A stretch of DNA of 50,438 bases from an uncultured Cardiobacterium sp. (GTDB lineage: Bacteria > Pseudomonadota > Gammaproteobacteria > Cardiobacteriales > Cardiobacteriaceae). The translations under genes were made by a program, and so were the position numbers. Location of the stretch: the NCBI RefSeq assembly GCF_938028825.1, contig NZ_CALIZP010000076.1, positions 1 through 50,438 on the forward strand. Reading direction: 5' to 3'. Positions 34,227 to 42,389 of the stretch are shown here, one piece after another. The first letter of the stretch is position 1, and every line of letters begins with the position of its first letter. The notes beneath the pieces were generated by a model, which saw only the letters and a program-made list of their open reading frames with translations, had not been told where the DNA came from and searched no databases.

Positions 34227-35684
34227 ATGTCTACTAGACTTAATAAAATGCAACAAGATATTTTGCCATTATTGGAGAGTATAGAAGTAAATATAAAAGA
34301 AATAAATATTAAAAATCTATCTCTTGAATATAGAGATGAAGTTGCACATTTAAAGAAGGTCTTTGCGTATTTGTCTGATATGGTGAAATCAGTCGATCCA
34401 GATTTTGTTCCAATGAATTCTCTGAGTGAAGCAGAATTATTATTAAATGAAATATCTAAATTATTAGATAATTATAAAAGTTCAAGTAGTTATGAATGCA
34501 TACAAAATATTAATAAGGAGTATTTAGATAAATTACTTACAAGTCTAATGCCTTTTATTTTTTATAAAGGAAGAGCTGCTTCTGCATTAAGTAGCGCGTT
34601 AAATCAATATGCAGAAGCAGTTTCAGAACATGCTAAATCTTACTTAGATAAAATTAAAGAACTATCTCAAGATGCACAAAATGTACTTAATAAAATAAGG
34701 GGGATACTTAGTGCTTTATCTAAGCAACAAGAGAAGTTCTCTGAGTATAATGAAAAATTATTTGACGATGATGGAATGGAAAGTAAGATTTCAGATCTTA
34801 TTGATGATTTTGAGAAAAAAAGTGAGCAGATTAACAACCTTTATAAGAAGGTTTTTGATCCTGAAAATGGAATAAAGATGAAGATTGATAAATATCTCTT
34901 AGATGGAAAGACTCAAAATAAAGAATTACATTCTTTAAAAGATGACTCTCAAGAATTATTAGATGAATTAGAAGATTTCCATGCAGAGATTTTCGGAAAA
35001 GAAAATCAAGATGGGAATCTAGAAGGCGGTTTAAAAGATGAAATATCTACAAGGAAAGAAGAATTAGATAATTTTAAAATAAAACAACAACAACGTTACC
35101 AAGAATTAAATAAGCAGATTGAAAGCCTTTTGCCAGGAGCGACATCAGCAGGGCTATCTAGTGCATATAATATAATGTATAACAAGTTTAATGGTGAAGT
35201 AAAAATGTATGGATGGTTATTCTACTTATCTCTTGTATTACTTCTTTGTGCTGTTTTTGGCGTAAATTTTATTCCTAATATTGCGGCTCAACATGTGGTG
35301 CTAGATAGTTCTATAATGGCTAGAATAGTTACAACGTTAGATAGAATAATTTATAAACTTCCTTTTGTGTTGCCAGCGCTTTGGTTAGCATTTTATATTT
35401 CAAGACGGCGCAATGAATCTCAACGATTAGCACAGGAATACGCTCATAAAGAAGCTTTAGCAAAATCATATGATAGTTATAAACAGCAAATAGAAAAATT
35501 ATCAGGAGAAGAGAGTGATAGACTCTTGCTAGTGTTAATGGAGAATACATTAAACGCTATAGCATTTAATCCAGCTAAAATTCTTGATGGAAATAGTAAA
35601 GAACCTTCACCAATAGAAGAGATTGCTAAAAATAAAGATTTATGGGAGTTTATAAAAAATTTTACGCCAACAAAAAAGGACTAA
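34227..35684 (+). CDS. Hypothetical coiled-coil membrane protein, AT-rich
   Basis: A 485-residue protein I do not recognise. The first ~320 residues are almost wholly helical and charged, with long coiled-coil stretches (KISDLIDDFEKKSEQINNLY, and EISTRKEELDNFKIKQQQRY). Two TM helices follow (~329-349, WLFYLSLVLLLCAVFGV, and ~378-393, LPFVLPALWLAFYI), separated by a ~28-residue loop, then a ~90-residue cytoplasmic tail. AGGAG sits just before the ATG. The gene is strikingly AT-rich against a GC-rich chromosome, a strong sign of transfer. It begins 28 bp after the ATPase gene on the same strand and may share its regulated promoter. Proteins with this shape occur among phage-defence effectors, but nothing here proves it. 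Confidence 0.7.
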   Translation: MSTRLNKMQQDILPLLESIEVNIKEINIKNLSLEYRDEVAHLKKVFAYLSDMVKSVDPDFVPMNSLSEAELLLNEISKLLDNYKSSSSYECIQNINKEYLDKLLTSLMPFIFYKGRAASALSSALNQYAEAVSEHAKSYLDKIKELSQDAQNVLNKIRGILSALSKQQEKFSEYNEKLFDDDGMESKISDLIDDFEKKSEQINNLYKKVFDPENGIKMKIDKYLLDGKTQNKELHSLKDDSQELLDELEDFHAEIFGKENQDGNLEGGLKDEISTRKEELDNFKIKQQQRYQELNKQIESLLPGATSAGLSSAYNIMYNKFNGEVKMYGWLFYLSLVLLLCAVFGVNFIPNIAAQHVVLDSSIMARIVTTLDRIIYKLPFVLPALWLAFYISRRRNESQRLAQEYAHKEALAKSYDSYKQQIEKLSGEESDRLLLVLMENTLNAIAFNPAKILDGNSKEPSPIEEIAKNKDLWEFIKNFTPTKKD

Positions 35685-35761
35685 ATTTAGGTTTTATATT
35701 AGAAAACAATTTTCTATATAAATTTTTATCTAGAAGCGGTACGTAATTTTCAATCCAACCT

Positions 35762-36694
35762 ATGGACAAACTCAACGCCCTCAAATATTTCTGCACCGCT
35801 GCCGATACTCTGCAATTCCGCGAGACGGCGCAGCGTTTGTCCGTGTCGCCGCAGGTGGTGACGCGCGTCATCGCCGAGCTGGAAGATTATCTTGGCGAGA
35901 CGCTGTTCGTGCGCAACACCCGCAACGTGCAGCTCACCGATTTCGGCGCGCGTTTCCTGCCCAAAGCGCAGCGGCTCCTCGCCGACAGCGAGCGGCTTTT
36001 CACCGCCGCGCGTACTCGCACCCCAGCGGATGAAATGCGCGGCACGGTGCGCATCACCCTACCGCTGCTGCCGGAAAACGACGCTATCATCGCCGCGCTC
36101 TTCGCGCGCTGCGCCGAATACCCTGATTTGCAGCCGGATTGGCGGGTGAACGCCGCCCGCTTGAACAACGTGGAAAACCAGATCGACATTGGCTTGCGCA
36201 TCGGCAGCGAACCGGAGCCGTGGATGGTTGTGCGCCACCTCGGCTACACCTGCGAACTGCTGGTGGCCGCGCCGTCGCTGGTGGAAAAATTGGGCACGCC
36301 CGCCGATCTCGACGATCTCCTCGCCCGCTATCCCACCGGCAGCCAGATCAATATCAACACCGGCCGCTCTTGGGGTTGGCCGATCAGTAACACGGTGCAG
36401 GTCATGCCGAAAAATCCACGCTTCGTGTGCGATGACGCTTACAGCGAACTGGCGGCGGTGCTGGCGGGGGCTATCTGTGCCCTTATTGGCGATAGTTATT
36501 GCCGGCCACACCTCGCCGCCGGGCGGCTGGTGGAACTCCTGCCCGAGCTGGAACGTTACCGCTGGCCGGTCTTTCTCTACCGTCCGCAACGCAGCATCAC
36601 CAGCCCGCGCGTCCTCGTCGTCTTTGACTGGCTGACGGAAATCATCGACGGCTTTTACGGCGGAGCCGGGCCGACAAAAAACCTGCGCGGTTGA
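35762..36694 (+). CDS. LysR-family transcriptional regulator
   Basis: A 310-residue regulator. Residues 1-60 form the winged helix-turn-helix (LNALKYFCTAADTLQFRETA, QRLSVSPQVVTRVIAELEDYLG), followed by the linker helix and a periplasmic-binding-protein-like effector domain (RGTVRITLPLLPENDAIIAA onward). LysR regulators usually control a divergent neighbour; here the neighbour is the AT-rich gene on the same strand, so its target is not evident. The 77-bp gap upstream is AT-rich foreign DNA. Confidence 0.92.
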   Translation: MDKLNALKYFCTAADTLQFRETAQRLSVSPQVVTRVIAELEDYLGETLFVRNTRNVQLTDFGARFLPKAQRLLADSERLFTAARTRTPADEMRGTVRITLPLLPENDAIIAALFARCAEYPDLQPDWRVNAARLNNVENQIDIGLRIGSEPEPWMVVRHLGYTCELLVAAPSLVEKLGTPADLDDLLARYPTGSQININTGRSWGWPISNTVQVMPKNPRFVCDDAYSELAAVLAGAICALIGDSYCRPHLAAGRLVELLPELERYRWPVFLYRPQRSITSPRVLVVFDWLTEIIDGFYGGAGPTKNLRG

Positions 36695-36910
36695 GCTGCC
36701 TGATGGAAGGGCTGTTGACACTCAACATCGCGGCAGCTTTTCAGCCAAGATTCGGCGGCTGCATTAAAAATATTCGCAAAGTGCCCAATCTTGCTGCGCT
36801 TTTTGCCTTGCATCTGCCGTTTTTGCCGCAAAAATCCGCTGCGCCAGTCGAATATCAACAGATCCTGGATAAACGCAGCCGCGAAGCGGGGAATCACGCG
36901 TTTTTTGTTT

Positions 36911-36965
36911 TTGAGACCTTGCAGGCAACGTTTCTACGAAATCCGGTATTTACGCCGTTTGGCAG
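36911..36965 (+). repeat. Dispersed intergenic repeat, copy 4 (degenerate)
   Basis: TTGAGACCTTGCAGGCAACG, a degenerate form of the hairpin at 22851-22890, is followed at 36940-36965 by AATCCGG, TATTTACG, CCGTTTGGCAG, matching copy 3 at 29963-29990. The 310-bp gap 36695-37004 otherwise shows no gene. Confidence 0.55.
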
Positions 36966-37004
36966 GTGTCAGAAGTAAAAAGCAACGCGTATCGCACTGC
37001 TTTT

Positions 37005-37466
37005 TTAATAAATCCGGATCTTCTTCCTGATAAGGATAAATGCGCTGTATATTGGGTAAATCAGACAAGTCGGCACAATGAACATTCCGCATAAGTTACT
37101 GATCCCTTCCAGCCATATATTCAATTTCCCAAGCGGATGCGAAACGGATCGCATAATGGATTCTACCGATGCAAAGTCATCAGGTTTTTGGGATTCCAGA
37201 TAATAGTCAAATAAAGGCTCTGTATATATCCGGATAATTGGCATCGCTATGATTATTGCTAAGATGATTCTGGCCGCCGATGAAAGTCTGACCAGGCTTT
37301 TGGCGAGCGGGATATACAGCAATATTCCCGCTGCCAGAAAGCAGGTCAGGGTCGGAATGCCCCAGTATTCCAAGGGTTCCGGCAGGCGCCCGCTTACAAG
37401 GCAAAACGCATGATAGCCAAAGAGGTGATAGAAGAGAGCCGCGTAGTAGAGGGCGATGACGATCAC
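37005..37466 (-). CDS. Hypothetical small integral membrane protein
   Basis: A 153-residue protein with about four hydrophobic helices (VIALYYAALFYHLFGYHAF, TLTCFLAAGILLYIPLA, AARIILAIIIAMPIIRIY and GMFIVPTCLIYPIYSAFILI) and a basic C-terminus (IRKKIRIY). I do not recognise the family. The start is a GTG that overlaps the carA stop (GTGA), so translation is probably coupled to carA. Base composition is AT-richer than carA. Confidence 0.6.
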   Translation of the reverse strand: MIVIALYYAALFYHLFGYHAFCLVSGRLPEPLEYWGIPTLTCFLAAGILLYIPLAKSLVRLSSAARIILAIIIAMPIIRIYTEPLFDYYLESQKPDDFASVESIMRSVSHPLGKLNIWLEGISNLCGMFIVPTCLIYPIYSAFILIRKKIRIY

Positions 37467-38593
37467 ACCCGTCTCTCTTTCATCGCCGCCACGAAGCGGG
37501 CAAAGAGGTTTTCCGCATCATGCGGGCCGGGGCTCGCTTCGGGGTGGCCCTGGAAGGCGAAGACGGGGCGGTCGGTGAAGGCCAGCCCTTGCAGTGAGCC
37601 GTCGAACAATGAGCGGTGCGTGGGGCGGACGTTGGCGGGCAGTGTGGTTTCGTCCACCGCGAAGCCGTGATTCTGCGAGGTGATCATCACTTGCCCGCTG
37701 TCGAGGTCTTGCACGGGGTGGTTGGCGCCGTGGTGGCCGAATTTCATTTTCACGGTTTGGCCGCCGCAGGCGAGGCCGAGCAGTTGGTGGCCGAGGCAGA
37801 TGCCGAAGATGGGGATGTCGCGCGCGATAAAGTCGCGGATGGTGGCGATGGCGGCGGTCATCGGTTCGGGGTCGCCGGGGCCGTTGGAGAGGAAGATGCC
37901 GTCCGGCAGCAGCGCCATGGCCGCATCTGCCGTGGTGTCGGCGGGGACGAGGGTAACGCGGCAGCCGCTCGCGACGAGGAGGCGCAGGATGTTGGCCTTG
38001 ATGCCGTAGTCGTAGGCGACGACGTGGTATTGCCCGTCGGCGTGTTCCGGGTAGCGGTCGCCGGCCGCGTCCCAGATGCTTTGTCGCCACGGCTGCGCCT
38101 CTTTGATGCCGATGCCGCTGGCGAGGTCTTGCCCGCTCATGGACGGATGGGCGCGGGCGGCGGCGATAGCGGCGGTTTCATCAATCTCGCCCGCCATCAG
38201 GCAGGCGTTTTGTGTACCGTGGGTACGCAGGCGGCGGGTGATTTCGCGGGTGTCGATGTCGCTGATGCCGATGATGTTGTGCGTGCGCAGATAGTCGCCG
38301 AGCGAGCCGTCGGCGCGCCAGGAGCTGTAAGTATCGGGGGCGTCGCGCACGACGAGGCCGGCGGCTTGCAGCGCGGGGGATTCGACATCCAGCGCGTTGA
38401 CGCCGGTGTTGCCGATGTGCGGGTAGGTGAGGGTGACGATTTGTCCGGCGTAGGACGGGTCGGTGAGGATTTCCTGGTAGCCGGTCATGGCGGTGTTGAA
38501 GACGAGTTCGCCGCAGCGGCTGCCCGTGGCACCGATGGCGCGGCCGCGAAACACACTGCCGTCGGCGAGGGCGAGGATGGCGTTGGTCTGCAT
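37463..38593 (-). CDS. carA: Carbamoyl-phosphate synthase small (glutaminase) subunit
   Basis: A 376-residue subunit that hydrolyses glutamine and passes ammonia to CarB for carbamoyl phosphate, precursor of arginine and pyrimidines. The N-terminal CarA domain has LADGSVFRGRAIGA and NTAMTGYQEILTDPSYAGQ. The class I amidotransferase domain has GPGDPEP, the nucleophile Cys in PIFGICLGHQLLGLA, and the His/Glu pair in FQGHPEASPGPHD. carB, which usually follows, is not here; a small membrane gene takes its place. Confidence 0.96.
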   Translation of the reverse strand: MQTNAILALADGSVFRGRAIGATGSRCGELVFNTAMTGYQEILTDPSYAGQIVTLTYPHIGNTGVNALDVESPALQAAGLVVRDAPDTYSSWRADGSLGDYLRTHNIIGISDIDTREITRRLRTHGTQNACLMAGEIDETAAIAAARAHPSMSGQDLASGIGIKEAQPWRQSIWDAAGDRYPEHADGQYHVVAYDYGIKANILRLLVASGCRVTLVPADTTADAAMALLPDGIFLSNGPGDPEPMTAAIATIRDFIARDIPIFGICLGHQLLGLACGGQTVKMKFGHHGANHPVQDLDSGQVMITSQNHGFAVDETTLPANVRPTHRSLFDGSLQGLAFTDRPVFAFQGHPEASPGPHDAENLFARFVAAMKERRV

Positions 38594-38626
38594 GATGAAG
38601 CCTCTGTTTAGCGCAAAAACGCGCGC

Positions 38627-38666
38627 ATTATACTGCCATGACATTTGCGGGCGACGCTGCTATCCT
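38627..38666. promoter_or_regulatory. Divergent carA / ctp promoter region
   Basis: Minus strand: a perfect -10 TATAAT (38627-38632), 34 bp before the carA ATG, with a poor -35. Plus strand: ATGACA (38638-38643), 17-bp spacer, TATCCT (38661-38666), 34 bp before the ctp ATG. The two promoters are back to back within 40 bp, so polymerase interference is possible. Confidence 0.5.
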
Positions 38667-38699
38667 TGCCGCTCCATTCGTTTCCCGGTCTGCCGCATC

Positions 38700-40169
38700 A
38701 TGTTCCGCTACCTCCCGCTTGCCGCCCTTTTCCTGACCATCACCACCTTCGCGCAGAACACGCCCGCAGCGGCCGCTCCCCCGAAAAACGGCAACGCGAT
38801 TGATCTTACCCTCACCTCCCTCGACAGCGGCAAACCGGATGACGACATTCCCTTTGAGGCGCTGAAAACCTTTGTTGACGTTTTCGATACCGTGAAAAGC
38901 AACTACATCGAAACCATCAGCAACGAAGCGCTGATGGAAAAAGCCATTCGCGGCATGCTCGTCCGCCTCGACCCGCACTCCGTTTATATGAACGACAAGG
39001 AATACCAGGACTTCGAGCAGCAGAGCGACGGCCAGTACGCCGGCATCGGCGTCGTCCTCGACATCAAGGCAGGCTCGATGCGCGTCGTCTCCGCCATCGA
39101 AGGCTCGCCGGCAGCGCGCGCGGGCATCCAGAGCGGTGACATCATCGCCCAGGTGAACGGGCAGAACGTCGCCGACCTCACCCTGAACGAAACCGCCAAA
39201 CTGTTGAACGGCGAAGCGGGCACCGAAGTCAAAATCATCGTGCAGCGCGGCGACAGCATCGTCGAATACAGCCTGCTGCGCGAAATCATCGCCACCAGCA
39301 GCGTCAGTTCGCGGATGCTGAACGACGAATACGCCTACTTGCGTATCAGCCAGTTCCAGGACGACACTACCGAAGCGCTGGAAAAAGAAGTCGCTGCGCT
39401 GCGCGTCAAACACACCCTGCGCGGCGCGATTATCGACCTGCGCAACAACCCCGGCGGCTACCTCGACAGCGCCGTGGCAACCGCCGACCTCTTCCTTAAC
39501 AGCGGCCCCATCCTCTACGTGCGCGGCCGCGACCCCGACCAGGAAGAACAATACCTCGCCAGCGACGGCGACATCCTCGCCGGCCTCCCCATCGTCGTGC
39601 TGGTGGACGAAGGCTCGGCATCAGGCTCGGAAATCGTCGCCGGCGCCCTGCAAGACCAGCGCCGCGCCGTCATCGTCGGCCAGCCGACCTTCGGCAAAGG
39701 CAGCGTGCAGACCGTCATCCCGCTCTACCACGGCGGCGCGGTCAAACTCACCACCGCGCACTACTACACCCCGTCCGGCAACTCCATCCAGGCCAAAGGC
39801 ATCACCCCGCAAGTCATCCTTACCCCGCTGCGCGTGCAGCAGGCGGAAGGCGAAAGCATCAGCGAGCGGGAAAGCTCGCTGCCCTATCACCTCGTCAACC
39901 CCGCCGGACAGGCCGCCGCACAGACCGCGCAAAACCCCGACCTCGCCACACAGGACTTCGCCCTCTACGAAGCGCTGAACGTGCTGAAAACCATGGCCAT
40001 CCTGCAAGCAACCATCGCCCCGGAAACGCAACTGCCGGCGAACGGCGCGCCGGGCGGCGAACAAAAGGCGGACACGACGGCGGCAGGGGACAAACCCGCA
40101 GAAAAGACGGAAAACGGAACCGCCGATAAGGCAAATGCCCCGAAAATCCCGGCGGGCTTCGGCCGCTAG
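38700..40169 (+). CDS. ctp: Carboxy-terminal processing protease, family S41
   Basis: A 489-residue periplasmic protease. It has a signal peptide (FRYLPLAALFLTITTFAQ), an N-terminal helical part, a PDZ domain (~95-180, GQYAGIGVVLDI...GSPAARAGIQSGDIIAQVNG), and the S41 core with LRNNPGGYLDSAV, catalytic Ser in DEGSASGSEIVA and Lys in TFGKGSVQT. A low-complexity Ala/Glu/Lys/Asn tail ends the protein. C-terminal proteases process or degrade envelope proteins such as peptidoglycan hydrolases, usually with a TPR lipoprotein adaptor; the TPR lipoprotein at 23.1 kb is one candidate partner (speculative). Size and domains are closest to the CtpA type. Confidence 0.92.
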   Translation: MFRYLPLAALFLTITTFAQNTPAAAAPPKNGNAIDLTLTSLDSGKPDDDIPFEALKTFVDVFDTVKSNYIETISNEALMEKAIRGMLVRLDPHSVYMNDKEYQDFEQQSDGQYAGIGVVLDIKAGSMRVVSAIEGSPAARAGIQSGDIIAQVNGQNVADLTLNETAKLLNGEAGTEVKIIVQRGDSIVEYSLLREIIATSSVSSRMLNDEYAYLRISQFQDDTTEALEKEVAALRVKHTLRGAIIDLRNNPGGYLDSAVATADLFLNSGPILYVRGRDPDQEEQYLASDGDILAGLPIVVLVDEGSASGSEIVAGALQDQRRAVIVGQPTFGKGSVQTVIPLYHGGAVKLTTAHYYTPSGNSIQAKGITPQVILTPLRVQQAEGESISERESSLPYHLVNPAGQAAAQTAQNPDLATQDFALYEALNVLKTMAILQATIAPETQLPANGAPGGEQKADTTAAGDKPAEKTENGTADKANAPKIPAGFGR

Positions 40170-40262
40170 ACGGGAAACGACGCGCGCCGCTTCCTGCGCC
40201 GGGGTTTCGCCGGAAGCTTTGAGGTCATCAGCGGTAAGCCGGATATGGAAATGTCGGGGTTG

Positions 40263-40336
40263 ATGGCACCATCGTCAAAGTTCACCGCCCGGCCGGAACC
40301 CACCTGGTGGCTGGCCGGGGTGCGAGGTGGTGCCAT
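40263..40336. repeat. Inverted repeat between ctp and corC-like gene
   Basis: ATGGCACCA at 40263-40271 and TGGTGCCAT at 40328-40336 are perfect inverted copies with a GC-rich 56-bp centre that itself contains CCGGCC repeats. It lies between convergent genes and could act as a terminator structure or be a small mobile repeat. Confidence 0.35.
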
Positions 40337-40359
40337 TGGTTCGTGGCGGGCGTGTCCGT

Positions 40360-41226
40360 TCAGGCGTCTGCCGTCGTCGTCTCCGGCGGCAGCGGGCGCA
40401 GGTGCAGGCTGATAAGCTGGCGGCGGTTGGCCTTGCTCACGATCGCCTGCCAGCCGCCGAGGTCGGCGCTTTCGCCGATGTCCGGCATTTTGCCGAGGAT
40501 GTGTTGGATGTAGCCGCCGATGGTGTCGGCGTCTTCGTCGGAGAGGTCGGTGCCGAAGGTCTCGTTAAAGGTGTCGATGGGCGTCAGCGCCTGCACCTGA
40601 TAGCTGCCGTCGCTGTTGGCGATGATGGGCGCGGCGGCGATTTCGTCGTGTTCGTCGTCGATTTCGCCAACGATTTCTTCGATGACGTCTTCGATGGTGA
40701 CGAGGCCGGAGAGGTTGCCGTATTCGTCGATGACGAGCGCCATGTGGTTGCGGTTGGTTTTGAAGTCGCGCAGCATCGCGTCCAGCGGTTTGCTTTCGGG
40801 GACGATGGTTGCCGGGCGCAGCATTTCCGGGATGGTCGCCGGCAGCGGGCGGCCGAAGGCGCAGGGCAGGAGGTCTTTGGAGAGGAGGATGCCGCGTATT
40901 TGTTCGTGGGTTTCGTCCACCACCGGGTAGCGCGAGTGGCCGGATTCGGTGATGACGGCGAAGATGTGTTCCAGCGTCCAGTGTTCTTCGATGAGGATGA
41001 TTTGTCCGCGCGGCACCATGATGTCGCGCACGCGGGTGTCGTCGATGCTGAGCAGGCGTTCAATCATCTGCGCGCTGTCTTCGCCGATTTGCTGCTGCGC
41101 GCGCGCCTGTTGCAGGAGGTCGCGGATGGCGTCGGCGATGTTTTCGGGGGCTTCGCTGTTGTTCCAGAGGGCGGTCAGGCGGCTGAGCAGGGATTGGTTC
41201 TTGGGTTCCTGGTGGTCTTCGTTCAT
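40360..41226 (-). CDS. corC: CorC/HlyC-family CBS-domain protein
   Basis: A 288-residue cytosolic protein. It has an N-terminal helical region, tandem CBS domains (~65-190, VRDIMVPRGQIILIEEHWTL, SGHSRYPVVDETHEQIRGIL and IDEYGNLSGLVTIEDVIEEI), and a C-terminal CorC_HlyC domain (VQALTPIDTFNETFGTDLSD, IGGYIQHILG). CorC-type proteins affect magnesium/cobalt efflux; in E. coli the gene is also named ybeX and linked to ribosome metabolism. Its usual neighbours ybeY and lnt are not here. The start has no strong ribosome binding site visible. Confidence 0.9.
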   Translation of the reverse strand: MNEDHQEPKNQSLLSRLTALWNNSEAPENIADAIRDLLQQARAQQQIGEDSAQMIERLLSIDDTRVRDIMVPRGQIILIEEHWTLEHIFAVITESGHSRYPVVDETHEQIRGILLSKDLLPCAFGRPLPATIPEMLRPATIVPESKPLDAMLRDFKTNRNHMALVIDEYGNLSGLVTIEDVIEEIVGEIDDEHDEIAAAPIIANSDGSYQVQALTPIDTFNETFGTDLSDEDADTIGGYIQHILGKMPDIGESADLGGWQAIVSKANRRQLISLHLRPLPPETTTADA

Positions 41227-41287
41227 GGCGGGGCGGGTCGTTTGCGATGGCGGTTATTGTAGTCAAATATCCGGCAAGCCGTAATGT

Positions 41288-42301
41288 TCAGGCGGTTTGC
41301 CGTTTTTTCGGGTAATACCTGCGTACTGCCGCCGTCGTCGGCGCGGGGTCGGGTTCTGCCATCTGCCGCATTTCCGGGTTGAGGTCGAGTTTGGCAAAGA
41401 GGGCGGCGTCGCGGTCTTCCGCCGGGTTCGGCGTGGTCAGCAGTTTGCAGCCGTAGAAGATGCTGTTCGCGCCCGCCATGAAGCACAGCGCCTGCATTTG
41501 TTCGTTCATGCTTTCCCTTCCTGCGGAGAGGCGCACGGCGCTTGCGGGCATCATGATGCGGGCGACGGCGATGACGCGGATGAAGTCGAAGGGTTCGAGG
41601 TCGTCCGCCTGCGCCAGCGGTGTGCCCTTGACGCGCACGAGCTGGTTGATGGGCACGCTTTCCGGCGGCGGGTCGAGGTTGGCGAGCTCAACCAGCATAC
41701 TGAGGCGGTCGTCGTCTGCTTCGCCCATGCCGAGGATGCCGCCGGAGCAGATTTTCATGCCGGCGTTGCGCACGTGTTGCAGGGTGTGCAGGCGGTCGTC
41801 GTAGTTGCGGGTGGTGATGATTTCGCCGTAGTAGCGGCGGCTGGTGTCGAGGTTGTGGTTGTAGTAGTCGAGCCCGGCGTCGGCGAGCGTCTGCGCTTTG
41901 GTTTCATCGAGCATGCCGAGGGTCATGCAGGTTTCGAGCCCCAGCGCCTTGACGCGGCGCACAACTTCGACGAGGTACGGCATGTCTTTGTCTTTCGGGT
42001 CGCGCCACGCCGCGCCCATGCAGAAGCGGGTCGCGCCCTGCGCCCGGGCGCGTTCGGCGGCGCTGACGATGTCGTCGATTTTCAGCAGGGTTTCGCGGGC
42101 GACGCCGGTGTGGTAGCGCGCGCTTTGCGGGCAGTATTTGCAGTCTTCGGGGCAGGCACCGGTCTTGATGGAGAGCAGGGTGCTGATCTGGATGTGCTGC
42201 GGGTCGTGATGGGCGCGGTGCACGGTTTGCGCCTGATAGAGCAGTTCCATGAAGGGCAGTTGGTAGAGGGCTTGCGCGCGGGCGAGGGTCCAGCGGGGCA
42301 T
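41288..42301 (-). CDS. bioB: Biotin synthase
   Basis: A 337-residue radical SAM enzyme that inserts sulphur into dethiobiotin. The SAM-binding 4Fe-4S cysteines are Cys50, Cys54 and Cys57 (CPEDCKYC), followed by the YHTG and MGAAWRDP motifs, the YNHNLDTSR segment that binds substrate, and the RVKGTPLA and SAGRE motifs. Other bio genes are absent, so it is a stand-alone unit, transcribed divergently from adhC with 88 bp between start codons. Confidence 0.97.
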   Translation of the reverse strand: MPRWTLARAQALYQLPFMELLYQAQTVHRAHHDPQHIQISTLLSIKTGACPEDCKYCPQSARYHTGVARETLLKIDDIVSAAERARAQGATRFCMGAAWRDPKDKDMPYLVEVVRRVKALGLETCMTLGMLDETKAQTLADAGLDYYNHNLDTSRRYYGEIITTRNYDDRLHTLQHVRNAGMKICSGGILGMGEADDDRLSMLVELANLDPPPESVPINQLVRVKGTPLAQADDLEPFDFIRVIAVARIMMPASAVRLSAGRESMNEQMQALCFMAGANSIFYGCKLLTTPNPAEDRDAALFAKLDLNPEMRQMAEPDPAPTTAAVRRYYPKKRQTA

Positions 42302-42389
42302 GGTTTTGACCTGTGGGGATGGGGCGCTAAGTGTACAATGCGACTTCCCTGTTTTTCAGGGGTTCCCACCACTTTCAGCGAGGATTTTT

